From contig NZ_CP025624.1 of assembly GCF_002874965.1 (NCBI RefSeq), positions 310,001 to 374,000 on the forward strand: a stretch of 64,000 bases of DNA, given 5' to 3'. Shown piece by piece: positions 35,855 through 45,081 of this stretch (positions are counted from its first letter, which is position 1; every line of letters starts with the position of its first letter). The notes under the pieces were generated by a model. The model did no database searches. It was not told the DNA's origin and saw only the letters and a list, made by a program, of their open reading frames with translations. This DNA comes from Pseudomonas sp. NC02 (GTDB lineage Bacteria; Pseudomonadota; Gammaproteobacteria; Pseudomonadales; Pseudomonadaceae). The position numbers were made by a program, and so were the translations under genes.

Positions 35855-37516
35855 ATGAGCACTAGCACTGCGGCGGGTAATACTGCTGCACAGCCTGCGT
35901 TCCTGTCCAAGGAACGCATTATCGCCAAGCCCGGGTTCAACCGTTGGCTGGTACCACCGGCCGCCCTGGCGATCCACCTGTGTATCGGCATGGCCTACGG
36001 TTTTTCGGTGTTCTGGCTGCCGTTGTCCAAGGCGCTGGGGATCACCGCACCGGTCGCCTGCGCGCCGGACATGAGCTTCATCAGCCAGGTCTTCTCGTCG
36101 CAATGCGACTGGCCCATCTCCATGCTGGGCTGGATCTACACCCTGTTCTTCATCTTCCTCGGCTGCTCTGCGGCGATCTGGGGCGGCTGGCTGGAACACG
36201 CCGGGCCACGCAAGGCTGGTGTCGTTTCGGCCTTGTGCTGGTGTGGCGGCCTGCTGATCTCTGCGTTGGGGATCTATACCCACCAGATCTGGCTGATGTG
36301 GATCGGCTCCGGGGTCATTGGCGGTATCGGCCTGGGCCTGGGCTATATCTCGCCGGTCTCGACCCTGATCAAATGGTTCCCGGACAAGCGCGGCATGGCC
36401 ACCGGCATGGCGATCATGGGCTTCGGCGGCGGCGCGATGGTGGGTGCCCCGCTGGCAGCCGCCTTGATGGGCCACTTTGCCTCGCCGACCAGCGTTGGCG
36501 TGTGGCAGAGCTTCGTGGTCATGGCCGTGATCTACTTCGTGTTCATGATCGGCGGCGCCTTGTCCTACCGTGTTCCGCCTACCGGCTGGAAGCCTGAGGG
36601 CTGGACTGCCCCGGCAAAAAAAGCCAGCAACGCGATGATCACCCACCGTCACGTGCACGTGAACGTGGCCTGGAAAACCCCGCAATTCCGCCTGGTGTGG
36701 CTGGTGCTGTGCCTGAACGTGTCTGCCGGCATCGGCATCCTCGGCATGGCTTCGCCGCTGCTGCAGGAAGTGTTCGGCGGCAAGTTGCTGGGTAACGGCC
36801 TGGCATTTGGCCAACTGGATGCCGGCCAACTGGCTTCCATCGCGGCCATCGCAGCCGGCTTTACCGGTCTGTTGAGCCTGTTCAACATCGGTGGCCGGTT
36901 CTTCTGGGCATCGTTCTCCGACTACCTTGGCCGTAAAAACACCTACTTCGTGTTCTTCGCATTGGGCTTTGCCCTGTACGCGCTGATCCCGAACCTGGGT
37001 CACCTGGGTAACGTCGCGCTTTTCGTGGCGGCGTTCTGCATCATCCTGTCGATGTACGGCGGTGGTTTTGCGACGGTGCCGGCTTACCTGGCGGACCTGT
37101 TCGGTACGCAAATGGTGGGTGCGATCCACGGTCGCCTGCTGACCGCTTGGGCAGCGGCGGGCGTACTGGGCCCGGTGCTGGTGAACTACCTGCGTGAGTA
37201 TCAGTTGAGCATCGGCGTTGAACGCGCTGCCGCCTACGACATCACCTTGTACATCCTCGCCGGCCTGCTGGTGCTGGGCTTTATCTGCAACCTGCTGGTA
37301 CGGCCGGTGGCAGACAAGTACTTCATGACCGACGCCGAACTGGCTGCCGAGCAGGCACTGGGCCACGACAAGGGCGCCGATTCCAGCACCGTGCTGGAGT
37401 GGAAAGCCTCCTCCGGCAGCGTGCCATTGGCGGTGGCTGCCTGGCTGGTGGTGGGTATTCCGTTGGCGTGGGGCGTGTGGGTCACCCTGCAGAAAACTGC
37501 GGTACTGTTCCACTAA
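35855..37516 (+). CDS. OFA-type MFS transporter (oxalate/formate antiporter family)
   Basis: 553 residues, 12 membrane helices. MFS motif A-like loop KWFPDKRGMATGMAIMGFGGGAMVGAP, and NRWLVPPAALAIHLCIGMAYGFSVFWLP at the front, as in OxlT relatives. It is longer than OxlT (about 420) because of a loop between helices 1-2 (CAPDMSFISQVFSSQCDW) and a C-terminal extension with extra helices. Substrate not predictable; probably an organic acid. A REPIN lies just after the stop. Confidence 0.82.
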   Translation: MSTSTAAGNTAAQPAFLSKERIIAKPGFNRWLVPPAALAIHLCIGMAYGFSVFWLPLSKALGITAPVACAPDMSFISQVFSSQCDWPISMLGWIYTLFFIFLGCSAAIWGGWLEHAGPRKAGVVSALCWCGGLLISALGIYTHQIWLMWIGSGVIGGIGLGLGYISPVSTLIKWFPDKRGMATGMAIMGFGGGAMVGAPLAAALMGHFASPTSVGVWQSFVVMAVIYFVFMIGGALSYRVPPTGWKPEGWTAPAKKASNAMITHRHVHVNVAWKTPQFRLVWLVLCLNVSAGIGILGMASPLLQEVFGGKLLGNGLAFGQLDAGQLASIAAIAAGFTGLLSLFNIGGRFFWASFSDYLGRKNTYFVFFALGFALYALIPNLGHLGNVALFVAAFCIILSMYGGGFATVPAYLADLFGTQMVGAIHGRLLTAWAAAGVLGPVLVNYLREYQLSIGVERAAAYDITLYILAGLLVLGFICNLLVRPVADKYFMTDAELAAEQALGHDKGADSSTVLEWKASSGSVPLAVAAWLVVGIPLAWGVWVTLQKTAVLFH

Positions 37517-37530
37517 CACCGCGTAACCCT

Positions 37531-37621
37531 TGTGGGAGCGGGCTTGCTCGCGAATGCGATGGATCAGTCAGCACATGTATTGGCTGACACACCGCTTTCG
37601 CGAGCAAGCCCGCTCCCACAC
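37531..37621. repeat. REPIN (GTGGGAGCGGGCTTGCTCGCGAA class)
   Basis: Inverted pair of REP units around TCAGTCAGCACATGTATTGG. Immediately to the right, a partial third copy of the end motif (GCTCCCACAC) is present at about 37627-37636. Confidence 0.9.
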
Positions 37622-37689
37622 AAAGCTGCTCCCACACTTGTACTGACATGTCTATCCCCGACACTCCATCAGTCTTATCCCCTCCGATG

Positions 37690-37718
37690 TTTCTGTTTAG
37701 CGCCCGCGCCCCTATAAT
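37690..37718 (+). promoter_or_regulatory. Sigma-70 promoter of the hisB operon
   Basis: TTTCTG (37690-37695), 17 bases, then a perfect TATAAT (37713-37718), 38 bases before the hisB ATG. Confidence 0.6.
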
Positions 37719-37756
37719 GGCTGCCTTTTTCGCCCAATGATTTTGCGGAGCTGGTG

Positions 37757-38350
37757 ATGGCCGAACGTAAGGCGTCCGTCGAGCGCGACACTCTGGAAAC
37801 CCAGATCAAAGCCTCGATCAACCTGGATGGCACCGGAAAGGCCCGATTTGATATCGGTGTACCTTTTCTTGAGCACATGCTGGACCAGATCGCCCGTCAC
37901 GGGCTGATCGACCTGGATATCGTCAGCAAGGGCGACCTGCATATCGACGACCACCACACGGTGGAAGACGTCGGTATCACGTTGGGCCAGGCATTTGCCA
38001 AAGCCATCGGCGACAAGAAAGGCATCCGTCGCTACGGTCACGCCTATGTCCCGCTGGATGAAGCGCTGTCGCGTGTGGTCATCGACTTCTCCGGCCGCCC
38101 GGGCCTGCAGATGCACGTGCCGTACACCCGCGCCACCGTGGGCGGCTTCGACGTCGACCTGTTCCAGGAATTCTTCCAGGGTTTCGTCAACCACGCCCTG
38201 GTCAGCCTGCACATCGACAACCTGCGTGGCACCAACACCCACCACCAGATCGAGACCGTGTTCAAGGCTTTCGGCCGTGCCCTGCGCATGGCCGTGGAGC
38301 TGGATGACCGCATGGCCGGGCAAATGCCGTCGACCAAGGGCGTCCTGTAA
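37757..38350 (+). CDS. hisB: HisB, imidazoleglycerol-phosphate dehydratase
   Basis: 197 residues from the ATG after GGAG (a GTG just before is in frame but less likely). His/Glu metal-binding blocks [24 protein letters not shown] and [17 protein letters not shown] are intact. Monofunctional dehydratase of histidine synthesis, without the phosphatase half found in enterics. Stop overlaps the hisH start (TAATG). Confidence 0.97.
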   Translation: MAERKASVERDTLETQIKASINLDGTGKARFDIGVPFLEHMLDQIARHGLIDLDIVSKGDLHIDDHHTVEDVGITLGQAFAKAIGDKKGIRRYGHAYVPLDEALSRVVIDFSGRPGLQMHVPYTRATVGGFDVDLFQEFFQGFVNHALVSLHIDNLRGTNTHHQIETVFKAFGRALRMAVELDDRMAGQMPSTKGVL

Positions 38351-38988
38351 TGCAGACGGTCGCGGTTATCGACTACGGCATGGGTAACCTGCACTCGGTG
38401 GCCAAGGCCCTCGAGCACGTAGGTGCCGGCAAGGTGCTGATCACCAGCGATGCCGACGTGATTCGCGAAGCCGACCGGGTAGTGTTCCCGGGGGTTGGCG
38501 CGATTCGCGACTGCATGGCCGAGATTCGTCGCCTGGGCTTCGACAGCCTGGTGCGTGAAGTCAGCCAGGACCGGCCGTTCCTCGGCATCTGCGTGGGCAT
38601 GCAAGCCTTGCTCGACAGCAGTGAAGAGAACGACGGCGTCGACTGCATCGGTCTGTTTCCGGGCCAGGTGAAGTTTTTCGGCAAGGACCTGCACGAAGAC
38701 GGCGAGCACCTGAAGGTGCCGCACATGGGCTGGAACGAAGTGCGCCAGACCGTGGATCACCCGCTGTGGCACGAAGTGCCGGACCTGGCGCGTTTCTATT
38801 TCGTACACAGCTATTACATCGCCGCCGGTAATCCGCGCCAGGTGGTGGGTGGCGGGCACTATGGCGTCGACTTCGCCGCGGCCCTGGCCGACGGTTCGCG
38901 CTTTGCCGTGCAATTCCACCCGGAGAAGAGCCATACCCATGGCCTGCAATTGCTGCAGAACTTCGCCGCGTGGGACGGGCGCTGGTAA
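38350..38988 (+). CDS. hisH: HisH, glutaminase subunit of IGP synthase
   Basis: 212 residues. Class-I glutamine amidotransferase: nucleophile in [10 protein letters not shown], and the His-Glu pair in [10 protein letters not shown]. It supplies ammonia to HisF. One-base overlap (TAATG) with both hisB and the following small gene. Confidence 0.97.
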   Translation: MQTVAVIDYGMGNLHSVAKALEHVGAGKVLITSDADVIREADRVVFPGVGAIRDCMAEIRRLGFDSLVREVSQDRPFLGICVGMQALLDSSEENDGVDCIGLFPGQVKFFGKDLHEDGEHLKVPHMGWNEVRQTVDHPLWHEVPDLARFYFVHSYYIAAGNPRQVVGGGHYGVDFAAALADGSRFAVQFHPEKSHTHGLQLLQNFAAWDGRW

Positions 38989-39245
38989 TGGCCAAGAAGG
39001 TCAAGCCGCCGATCTTGAACCTCACTCCCCAGCAGGAGAGTGAGGCCACCGACAAGATCAAGCGTTTCATGGAAGACCGCTTCGAGCTCAAGCTCGGCTC
39101 GTTCGAGGTCGCAGAAATCCTCGAACTGTTCACCACTGAAATTGCTCCGCACTATTACAACAGGGCGATTTTCGATGTGCAGACGCACCTTAAAGAAAGG
39201 TTCGAAAGCATCGAAAGCGACTTGTGGGCGCTCGAGAAACCCTGA
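38988..39245 (+). CDS. DUF2164 family protein
   Basis: 85 residues from the ATG overlapping the hisH stop; the longer frame is inside hisH. Helical protein with MEDRFELKLGSFEVAEILELFTTEIAPHYYNRAI, matching DUF2164. Its place between hisH and hisA is conserved in Pseudomonas. Function unknown. Confidence 0.85.
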   Translation: MAKKVKPPILNLTPQQESEATDKIKRFMEDRFELKLGSFEVAEILELFTTEIAPHYYNRAIFDVQTHLKERFESIESDLWALEKP

Positions 39246-39284
39246 TTTCCCGAGCAACGCTGAATATCGAATAAGGTTTGCCAG

Positions 39285-40022
39285 ATGCTGATTATTCCCG
39301 CAATCGATCTCAAGGACGGCGCCTGCGTACGTCTGCGCCAGGGCCGCATGGAAGATTCCACGGTGTTCTCCGATGACCCGGTGAGCATGGCTGCCAAGTG
39401 GGTGGAAGGCGGTTGCCGTCGTCTGCATCTGGTGGACTTGAACGGTGCGTTCGAAGGCCAGCCGGTCAACGGTGAAGTGGTGACGGCGATCGCCAAGCGC
39501 TACCCGAACCTGCCGATCCAGATCGGCGGCGGCATCCGCTCCCTGGAAACCATCGAACACTACGTGAAAGCAGGCGTGAGCTACGTGATCATCGGCACCA
39601 AGGCCGTGAAAGACCCGGCCTTCGTCGCCGAAGCCTGCCGTGCGTTCCCCGGCAAAGTGATCGTGGGCCTGGACGCCAAGGACGGTTTCGTCGCCACCGA
39701 CGGCTGGGCCGAGATCAGCACCGTCCAGGTGATCGACCTCGCCAAGCAGTTTGAAGCCGACGGCGTCTCCGCCATCGTTTATACCGACATCGCCAAAGAC
39801 GGCATGATGCAGGGCTGCAACGTACCGTTCACCGCTGCGCTGGCTGCGGCCACCAGGATCCCGGTGATCGCTTCCGGCGGTATCCACAACCTGGGCGACA
39901 TCAAGTCGCTGCTGGACGCGAAGGCGCCGGGGATCATCGGCGCCATCACCGGCCGGGCGATCTATGAAGGCACCCTGGACGTCGCTGAAGCCCAGGCTTA
40001 CTGCGACGCCTACAACGGCTGA
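39285..40022 (+). CDS. hisA: HisA, ProFAR isomerase
   Basis: 245 residues. TIM barrel with [17 protein letters not shown] (catalytic Asp8), [24 protein letters not shown] (second catalytic Asp) and [12 protein letters not shown] phosphate-binding repeats. Converts ProFAR to PRFAR in histidine synthesis. Confidence 0.97.
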   Translation: MLIIPAIDLKDGACVRLRQGRMEDSTVFSDDPVSMAAKWVEGGCRRLHLVDLNGAFEGQPVNGEVVTAIAKRYPNLPIQIGGGIRSLETIEHYVKAGVSYVIIGTKAVKDPAFVAEACRAFPGKVIVGLDAKDGFVATDGWAEISTVQVIDLAKQFEADGVSAIVYTDIAKDGMMQGCNVPFTAALAAATRIPVIASGGIHNLGDIKSLLDAKAPGIIGAITGRAIYEGTLDVAEAQAYCDAYNG

Positions 40023-40031
40023 GGACTGACC

Positions 40032-40802
40032 ATGGCGCTGGCCAAACGCATCATCCCTTGCCTGGACGTCGACAACGGTCGCGTGGTCAAGGGCGTCAAG
40101 TTCGAGAACATCCGTGACGCCGGCGACCCGGTGGAGATCGCCCGTCGCTACGACGAACAGGGTGCTGACGAGATTACCTTTCTCGACATCACCGCCAGCG
40201 TCGATGGTCGCGACACCACGCTGCATACCGTGGAGCGCATGGCCAGCCAGGTGTTTATCCCGCTGACCGTGGGCGGTGGCGTGCGCACCGTGCAGGACAT
40301 TCGCAACTTGCTGAATGCCGGCGCGGACAAGGTTTCGATCAACACCGCCGCGGTGTTCAACCCGGAATTTGTCGGCGAAGCCGCACAGCACTTCGGTTCG
40401 CAATGCATCGTGGTTGCCATCGACGCCAAGAAAGTCTCCGGCCCGGGCGAAACTCCGCGCTGGGAGATCTTCACCCACGGCGGGCGCAAGCCGACCGGGC
40501 TGGATGCCGTGCAGTGGGCGATGAAGATGGAAGCCCTGGGTGCCGGTGAAATCCTGCTGACCAGCATGGACCAGGACGGCATGAAAAACGGCTTCGACCT
40601 GGGCGTGACCCGCGCCATCAGCGACGCACTGGGTATCCCGGTGATTGCTTCCGGCGGCGTCGGCAACCTGCAGCACCTGGCCGACGGCGTGATCGAAGGC
40701 CACGCCAGCGCAGTGCTGGCGGCGAGTATTTTCCACTTTGGCGAATACACCGTGCCTGAGGCCAAGGCCTACATGGCGGCGCGCGGTATCGTCGTACGCT
40801 AA
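40032..40802 (+). CDS. hisF: HisF, cyclase subunit of IGP synthase
   Basis: 256 residues, RBS GAGGACTG. TIM barrel with [18 protein letters not shown] (catalytic Asp11), [25 protein letters not shown] (catalytic Asp) and [12 protein letters not shown]. It partners HisH. Last his gene in this cluster. Confidence 0.97.
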   Translation: MALAKRIIPCLDVDNGRVVKGVKFENIRDAGDPVEIARRYDEQGADEITFLDITASVDGRDTTLHTVERMASQVFIPLTVGGGVRTVQDIRNLLNAGADKVSINTAAVFNPEFVGEAAQHFGSQCIVVAIDAKKVSGPGETPRWEIFTHGGRKPTGLDAVQWAMKMEALGAGEILLTSMDQDGMKNGFDLGVTRAISDALGIPVIASGGVGNLQHLADGVIEGHASAVLAASIFHFGEYTVPEAKAYMAARGIVVR

Positions 40803-40868
40803 ACGTCACTGGACACCATGGCAGGCTCGCGGCACTCTCTGGGCTTGCCATGGATTCCGGTAACTTTC

Positions 40869-41627
40869 ATGTTCAAAGACCTGCTGCTCGCCCTCGCCAG
40901 TACCACCGTTCTGCTGACGGGTTCGGCTTACGCTGATGAACCGTCCGACGGCGCTTCCCTGGTGTTGCTGACGGAAAACTTCCCGCCGTACAACATGGCG
41001 AAAAACGGCAAGAACTTCGCCAAGGAAGAGAACATCGAAGGCATTGCCGTGGACATCGTCCGCGAGACGTTCCAGCGTGCGGGTATTTCCTACAACCTGA
41101 CCCTGCGGTTCCCTTGGGACCGGATCTACAAACTCGCCCTGGAAAAACCCGGTTACGGCGTGTTCGTGATGGCGCGCTTGCCGGACCGTGAGGCGCTGTT
41201 CAAATGGGTCGGCCCCATCGGCCCGGACGATTGGGTGCTGCTGGCCAAGGCTGACAGCAAGATCCAGCTGAGCGACCTTGAGCAGGCGCGGCGCTACAAG
41301 ATCGGCGCCTACAAGGGCGACGCCATCGCCGAGAGCCTGGAGAAGCAGGGGCTCAAGCCGGTAATCGTGTTGCGGGATCAGGACAACGCGAAAAAGCTGG
41401 TGGATGGTCAGATCGACCTGTGGGCCACCGGGGACCCGGCGGGCCGTTATCTGGCACGCCAGGTCGGGGTGACCGGGCTCAAGACTGTGTTGCGTTTCAA
41501 CAGCGCGGAGCTGTACCTGGCGCTGAACAAAAACGTGCCGGATGACGTAGTGGCGAAACTCCAGGCGGCCCTCGATCAGTTACGGCAGGAGGGTGTCGTC
41601 GATGAAATCATGGGGCGTTATCTCTAG
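40869..41627 (+). CDS. Secreted SBP_bac_3-type solute-binding protein
   Basis: 252 residues from the ATG that gives a signal peptide (MFKDLLLALASTTVLLTGSAYA). LVLLTENFPPYNM and VDIVRETFQRAGISYNLTLRFPWDRIYKLALE mark the single-domain family-3 binding fold without permease genes nearby, as with PqqB-like sensors of unknown ligand. Its 3' end overlaps the opposite-strand Vps62 gene by 48 bases. Confidence 0.8.
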   Translation: MFKDLLLALASTTVLLTGSAYADEPSDGASLVLLTENFPPYNMAKNGKNFAKEENIEGIAVDIVRETFQRAGISYNLTLRFPWDRIYKLALEKPGYGVFVMARLPDREALFKWVGPIGPDDWVLLAKADSKIQLSDLEQARRYKIGAYKGDAIAESLEKQGLKPVIVLRDQDNAKKLVDGQIDLWATGDPAGRYLARQVGVTGLKTVLRFNSAELYLALNKNVPDDVVAKLQAALDQLRQEGVVDEIMGRYL

Positions 41628-42884
41628 GTCGTTTTCTGTGGGCTCGGGCACCGCTGCTGGTACTTCCTCTGGCTCCTCAACAGCAGTAACCGCCGCTTCA
41701 GGTTGCAGCAGCTCGCTGAAGTAGACGTTATCTCCGCTGGCATAGGTCAGGGTTGGCCCGAGCTGGCTGCCGTCAGCCCGCAATAGCTCGTATCGGCTTT
41801 TGACCAGGTAGGCAGCGATGGATTTATTCGCCGGGATGTAAGCCATCACATCCGCCACGCCCTCCCGTTCCCAGCCTTGTGCGGTCAAGCCCGTATGCGT
41901 GAAGTCGCGATTGAGGTTGGCACTGATACTCAACGGATGCCGGGGTGCCCAGGCAGCCTTTATATCGACGCCGGTCAAGGAGCGCAGGCCCAAGGAGAAA
42001 TCACTGATCTCTCCTTTTGCGAATACCCAACTGAAGGTTTGGCTTGCTGGCGTGGTGTTTTGACCGCTGGCCACCAAGCTGTACTGGTCGATTCTTTTCA
42101 ACCGATATACCGGGCACGTTTGCAGTTTTTCCAGGGGCGTCAGGGTCGGGTCGTTCACGGTAAACCAGGGCAGTTCGCACACATGAATACCCTCTGTTAC
42201 CTGCTCCGGCATCGTGCGTCCTGGTGCCATTTCGGGTGAAAGTGGCGGCAAATCTTCGGAATGAAGCGCAAGGTCCAGCCGCAGGGCGTGCACCGGGCTT
42301 TGCCTGGTTGGCTTGGCATAGCCCTCGGCGCCGGTAAAGGTGCCCGGTGCCAGGTAGGCTTGGCCAGGAGCTGCTTGCGACGGGGAGACACCCCAGGCGC
42401 TGAAGTCCCGGTGGGCGCCGCTGCCTTGGTCGCTCCAGATCAATTGGTCGACATAGGCCTGAGTCACCAGGTCTTCTCTGACACAGCGGATGGTATTGCG
42501 TGGTGGTTTGTCGTTACCGAGGCCACAGACCAGCCCCATCGCCACATAACCTTCTGGAGCGGTGGGTCGCCAGATTGAGAAATTGGCGCGTGCCCTTGGT
42601 CCCGAGTGTTCCCAGACTCTCTCGAAGTCGACGGGGGGCCGCAAGGCGGTGCCATTCTCCCGGTCAACTTCGCTGACAACAGCGACGATGTTCAGTTGAT
42701 TGATGTTGTGGTAACCCGCCACCGCCACATCACCCAGCGGGACGAAGTTGCCCAGCGCGTCGGAGGATGTGCTCGGGCGCCAGAAGGTCACGGGTTTTTC
42801 GGCGCGAGTGCCTTTGTCGTTCCATACAGGAACGAACTCGGTGGTGAAGTTGATCAGCAGGTCTTTGTATTGCAGTGAGTTCAT
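41580..42884 (-). CDS. Vps62-domain protein
   Basis: 434 residues. Blocks VTFWRPSTSSDALGNFVPLGDVAVAGY and FSIWRPTAPEGYVAMGLVCG form the repeated WRP...GY(V)A unit of the Vps62/DUF946 family, better known from fungi and plants. No signal peptide. The last ~40 residues are acidic (EEPEEVPAAVPEPTEND). Role in bacteria unknown. Its tail overlaps the binding-protein gene in antisense. Confidence 0.75.
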   Translation of the reverse strand: MNSLQYKDLLINFTTEFVPVWNDKGTRAEKPVTFWRPSTSSDALGNFVPLGDVAVAGYHNINQLNIVAVVSEVDRENGTALRPPVDFERVWEHSGPRARANFSIWRPTAPEGYVAMGLVCGLGNDKPPRNTIRCVREDLVTQAYVDQLIWSDQGSGAHRDFSAWGVSPSQAAPGQAYLAPGTFTGAEGYAKPTRQSPVHALRLDLALHSEDLPPLSPEMAPGRTMPEQVTEGIHVCELPWFTVNDPTLTPLEKLQTCPVYRLKRIDQYSLVASGQNTTPASQTFSWVFAKGEISDFSLGLRSLTGVDIKAAWAPRHPLSISANLNRDFTHTGLTAQGWEREGVADVMAYIPANKSIAAYLVKSRYELLRADGSQLGPTLTYASGDNVYFSELLQPEAAVTAVEEPEEVPAAVPEPTENDLEITPHDFIDDTLLP

Positions 42885-42958
42885 CTACAGACTCTCCAGT
42901 GGATACGAAGATCCACTATCGAAGAGTCCGCTCGGTCAGGCGCGGTAGCTATATAGCA

Positions 42959-43741
42959 CTAGCGGTAAGTGCCGTTTTTTCCGTGGCCGGCCATGGCCTG
43001 GTTGCTGCGCAGGCTGATCATCAACTTGATGTCGATCCACTCGACGCCCTGGGCCTTGAGCTTGGGCAGCTCACGTTCGAGTACCGCCAGGGTCTGTGGA
43101 TAAGGGTGGCCGATCATCACCGCCGACCCCTGTTTGTGGGCCAGCTTGATCGCGGTCTGCAGCTGGGTGGTGATGGCCGCTTCGGTGCGTTCGTCGTCGA
43201 GGAACACATCCCGCGAGACGCTGGCCAGGCCAATCTTTTGCGCCTCGGCGGCGGCGACGGTTTTAGCGCTGGTGCGGCTGTCGACGAAGAACTTGTGGCG
43301 TCGTTGCAGCTCACCCATCAACCAGGCCATGGCCTCCGGCTGGGCGGTCATGCGACTGCCCATGTGGTTGTTGATGCCGGCGGTGTAGGGCACGGCCTTG
43401 AAGGCTGCGTCCAGGCGTTTGCCGAGCTCTTCGATGGGCAGGTCGGGGTGCCAGGCGAACGGGCCGGTGGCCGGGTCCATGGGCATGTGCAGGATGACGA
43501 TCTTGCCGGCCTTGTGGGCTTCGCGGGCGAATTCGGCGGCGTGGGGTGTGTCGGGCATGATCGCCGTGGTCACCGGGCCGGGCAGGGCGAGCACACGACG
43601 ATCCCGGGGCAGGTTTTGCCCAAGGTCGTCGATGATCAGGGTCAGGTAGGCTTTGTGTTCAGCGGGGGCTGCACTGGCGGGGTTGCCTTGGGCGACTCCC
43701 GCCAGACAGCACAGCAAAGCGATGATCAGTCCACGGCGCAT
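42959..43741 (-). CDS. Divergent polysaccharide deacetylase (YibQ family)
   Basis: 260 residues with a signal peptide (ending CCLAGVAQGN). LTLIIDDLGQNLPRDR, VTTAIMPDTPHA, ILHMPMDP and NNHMGSRMTAQPEAM fit the YibQ/DUF610 branch of NodB-fold deacetylases. Periplasmic; acts in cell-wall or polysaccharide metabolism by inference. It lies one base after ctpA, in the conserved order envC-ctpA-yibQ. Confidence 0.85.
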   Translation of the reverse strand: MRRGLIIALLCCLAGVAQGNPASAAPAEHKAYLTLIIDDLGQNLPRDRRVLALPGPVTTAIMPDTPHAAEFAREAHKAGKIVILHMPMDPATGPFAWHPDLPIEELGKRLDAAFKAVPYTAGINNHMGSRMTAQPEAMAWLMGELQRRHKFFVDSRTSAKTVAAAEAQKIGLASVSRDVFLDDERTEAAITTQLQTAIKLAHKQGSAVMIGHPYPQTLAVLERELPKLKAQGVEWIDIKLMISLRSNQAMAGHGKNGTYR

Positions 43742-43742
43742 A

Positions 43743-45050
43743 TCAACGGCTGCGCGTAATGCTCAGGCCCTTGAGCAGGCTCAGCGCCTGGGCCAACTGA
43801 TAATCGTCGTCCTGCGGCATCGGCTTGGCTTTCGAGCCGCTGCCGGTCGGCTGGTCGGCGCCGCCGTTGCCATTGCCCAAGTGGCCTTGCAGGTCCGCTT
43901 CCTTGTAGAACTCGCTGTCGGCTTCGTTGGTGATCTTGGCCTTGCGCACTTCGATGTCCGGCACGATGCCCTGGGCCTGGATCGAGCGACCGTTCGGCGT
44001 GTAGTACAGCGCCGTGGTGATCTTCAAGGCACGCTCGTTGTTCAGCGGCAGCACGGTTTGCACCGAGCCTTTGCCGAAGCTGGTGGTGCCCATCAGCACG
44101 CCGCGTTTCTGGTCTTGCAGGGCGCCGGCGACGATTTCCGAAGCCGAGGCGCTGCCGCCGTTGATCAGCACAACCATCGGCACGCCTTCGCTGAGGTCGT
44201 TGCCGGTGGCCGAGAAGCGCAGCTCGGAGTTGGCGATACGGCCCTTGGTGTAGACGATCAGGCCCTTGGTGATGAAGTGGTCGACCACCTCCACCGCTGC
44301 CTGCAACACGCCGCCCGGGTTGTTGCGCAGGTCGAGCACGATGCCGCTGAGTTTCTTGCCGTTGTCTTTGCGCAGCTTGGCGAGGGCCTTGGCCACTTCG
44401 TCGCCGGTCTTGACCTGGAACTGGGTGATACGGATGTAGCCGTAGCCCGACTCCAGCAGCTGGCTCTTCACGCTTTTGACCGTGATGGTGGCGCGGGTCA
44501 GGGTCACGTCGAACGGCGTGCCGCCGTCGCGCACCAGGGTCAGGGTGATTTTCTGGCCGATCTTGCCGCGCATCTTGTCGACGGCTTCGGTCATGGTCTG
44601 GCCGCGGGTCGGCTGGCCGTTGATCTTGACGATAAAGTCACCGGCCTGGATGCCGGCCTTGGACGCAGGGGTGTCATCGATCGGCGAAACGACCTTGATG
44701 TTGCCGTCGTCGGCGCCGACTTCAATGCCCAGGCCACCGAATTCACCGCTGGTGCTCTCCTGCAGCTCGGCGAAATCTTCCGGGCCCAGGTAGGCGGAGT
44801 GCGGGTCAAGGTTGCTGAGCATGCCCTTGATGGCATTTTCCAGCAGGGTCTTGTCGTCCACAGGTTCGACATAAGCGGCCTTGATCCGGTCCATGACCTC
44901 GGCAAAGGTGCGCAACTCGTCCAGCGGCAGCGGGGCCTTGGTGGTCGCGGCCGTGGCCGACTGGGCGGTCTGGTCGGCGAATGCCAAAGGCGCGCCGATC
45001 ACCAGAGCGATCGTCAGGGCCAGCGATGTGAGGCGGGACAAATGCAGCAT
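43743..45050 (-). CDS. ctpA: CtpA, C-terminal processing protease (S41)
   Basis: 435 residues from the ATG giving a signal peptide (LTSLALTIALVIGAPLAFA). PDZ domain at about 95-165 (GGLGIEV...GDFIVKINGQPT), then S41 protease with Ser in NGGSASASEIVAGAL and Lys in TTSFGKGSVQT. It degrades periplasmic peptidoglycan hydrolases in pseudomonads. Located between the envC-like gene and yibQ. Confidence 0.92.
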   Translation of the reverse strand: MLHLSRLTSLALTIALVIGAPLAFADQTAQSATAATTKAPLPLDELRTFAEVMDRIKAAYVEPVDDKTLLENAIKGMLSNLDPHSAYLGPEDFAELQESTSGEFGGLGIEVGADDGNIKVVSPIDDTPASKAGIQAGDFIVKINGQPTRGQTMTEAVDKMRGKIGQKITLTLVRDGGTPFDVTLTRATITVKSVKSQLLESGYGYIRITQFQVKTGDEVAKALAKLRKDNGKKLSGIVLDLRNNPGGVLQAAVEVVDHFITKGLIVYTKGRIANSELRFSATGNDLSEGVPMVVLINGGSASASEIVAGALQDQKRGVLMGTTSFGKGSVQTVLPLNNERALKITTALYYTPNGRSIQAQGIVPDIEVRKAKITNEADSEFYKEADLQGHLGNGNGGADQPTGSGSKAKPMPQDDDYQLAQALSLLKGLSITRSR

Positions 45051-45081
45051 GTCGAACGAACTCCTAATGTAGATGCGACCC

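Noticed and set aside
38859..40736. 625-codon minus-strand frame across hisH-hisF
   Set aside because: Lies opposite four well-identified his-operon genes; not protein-like.
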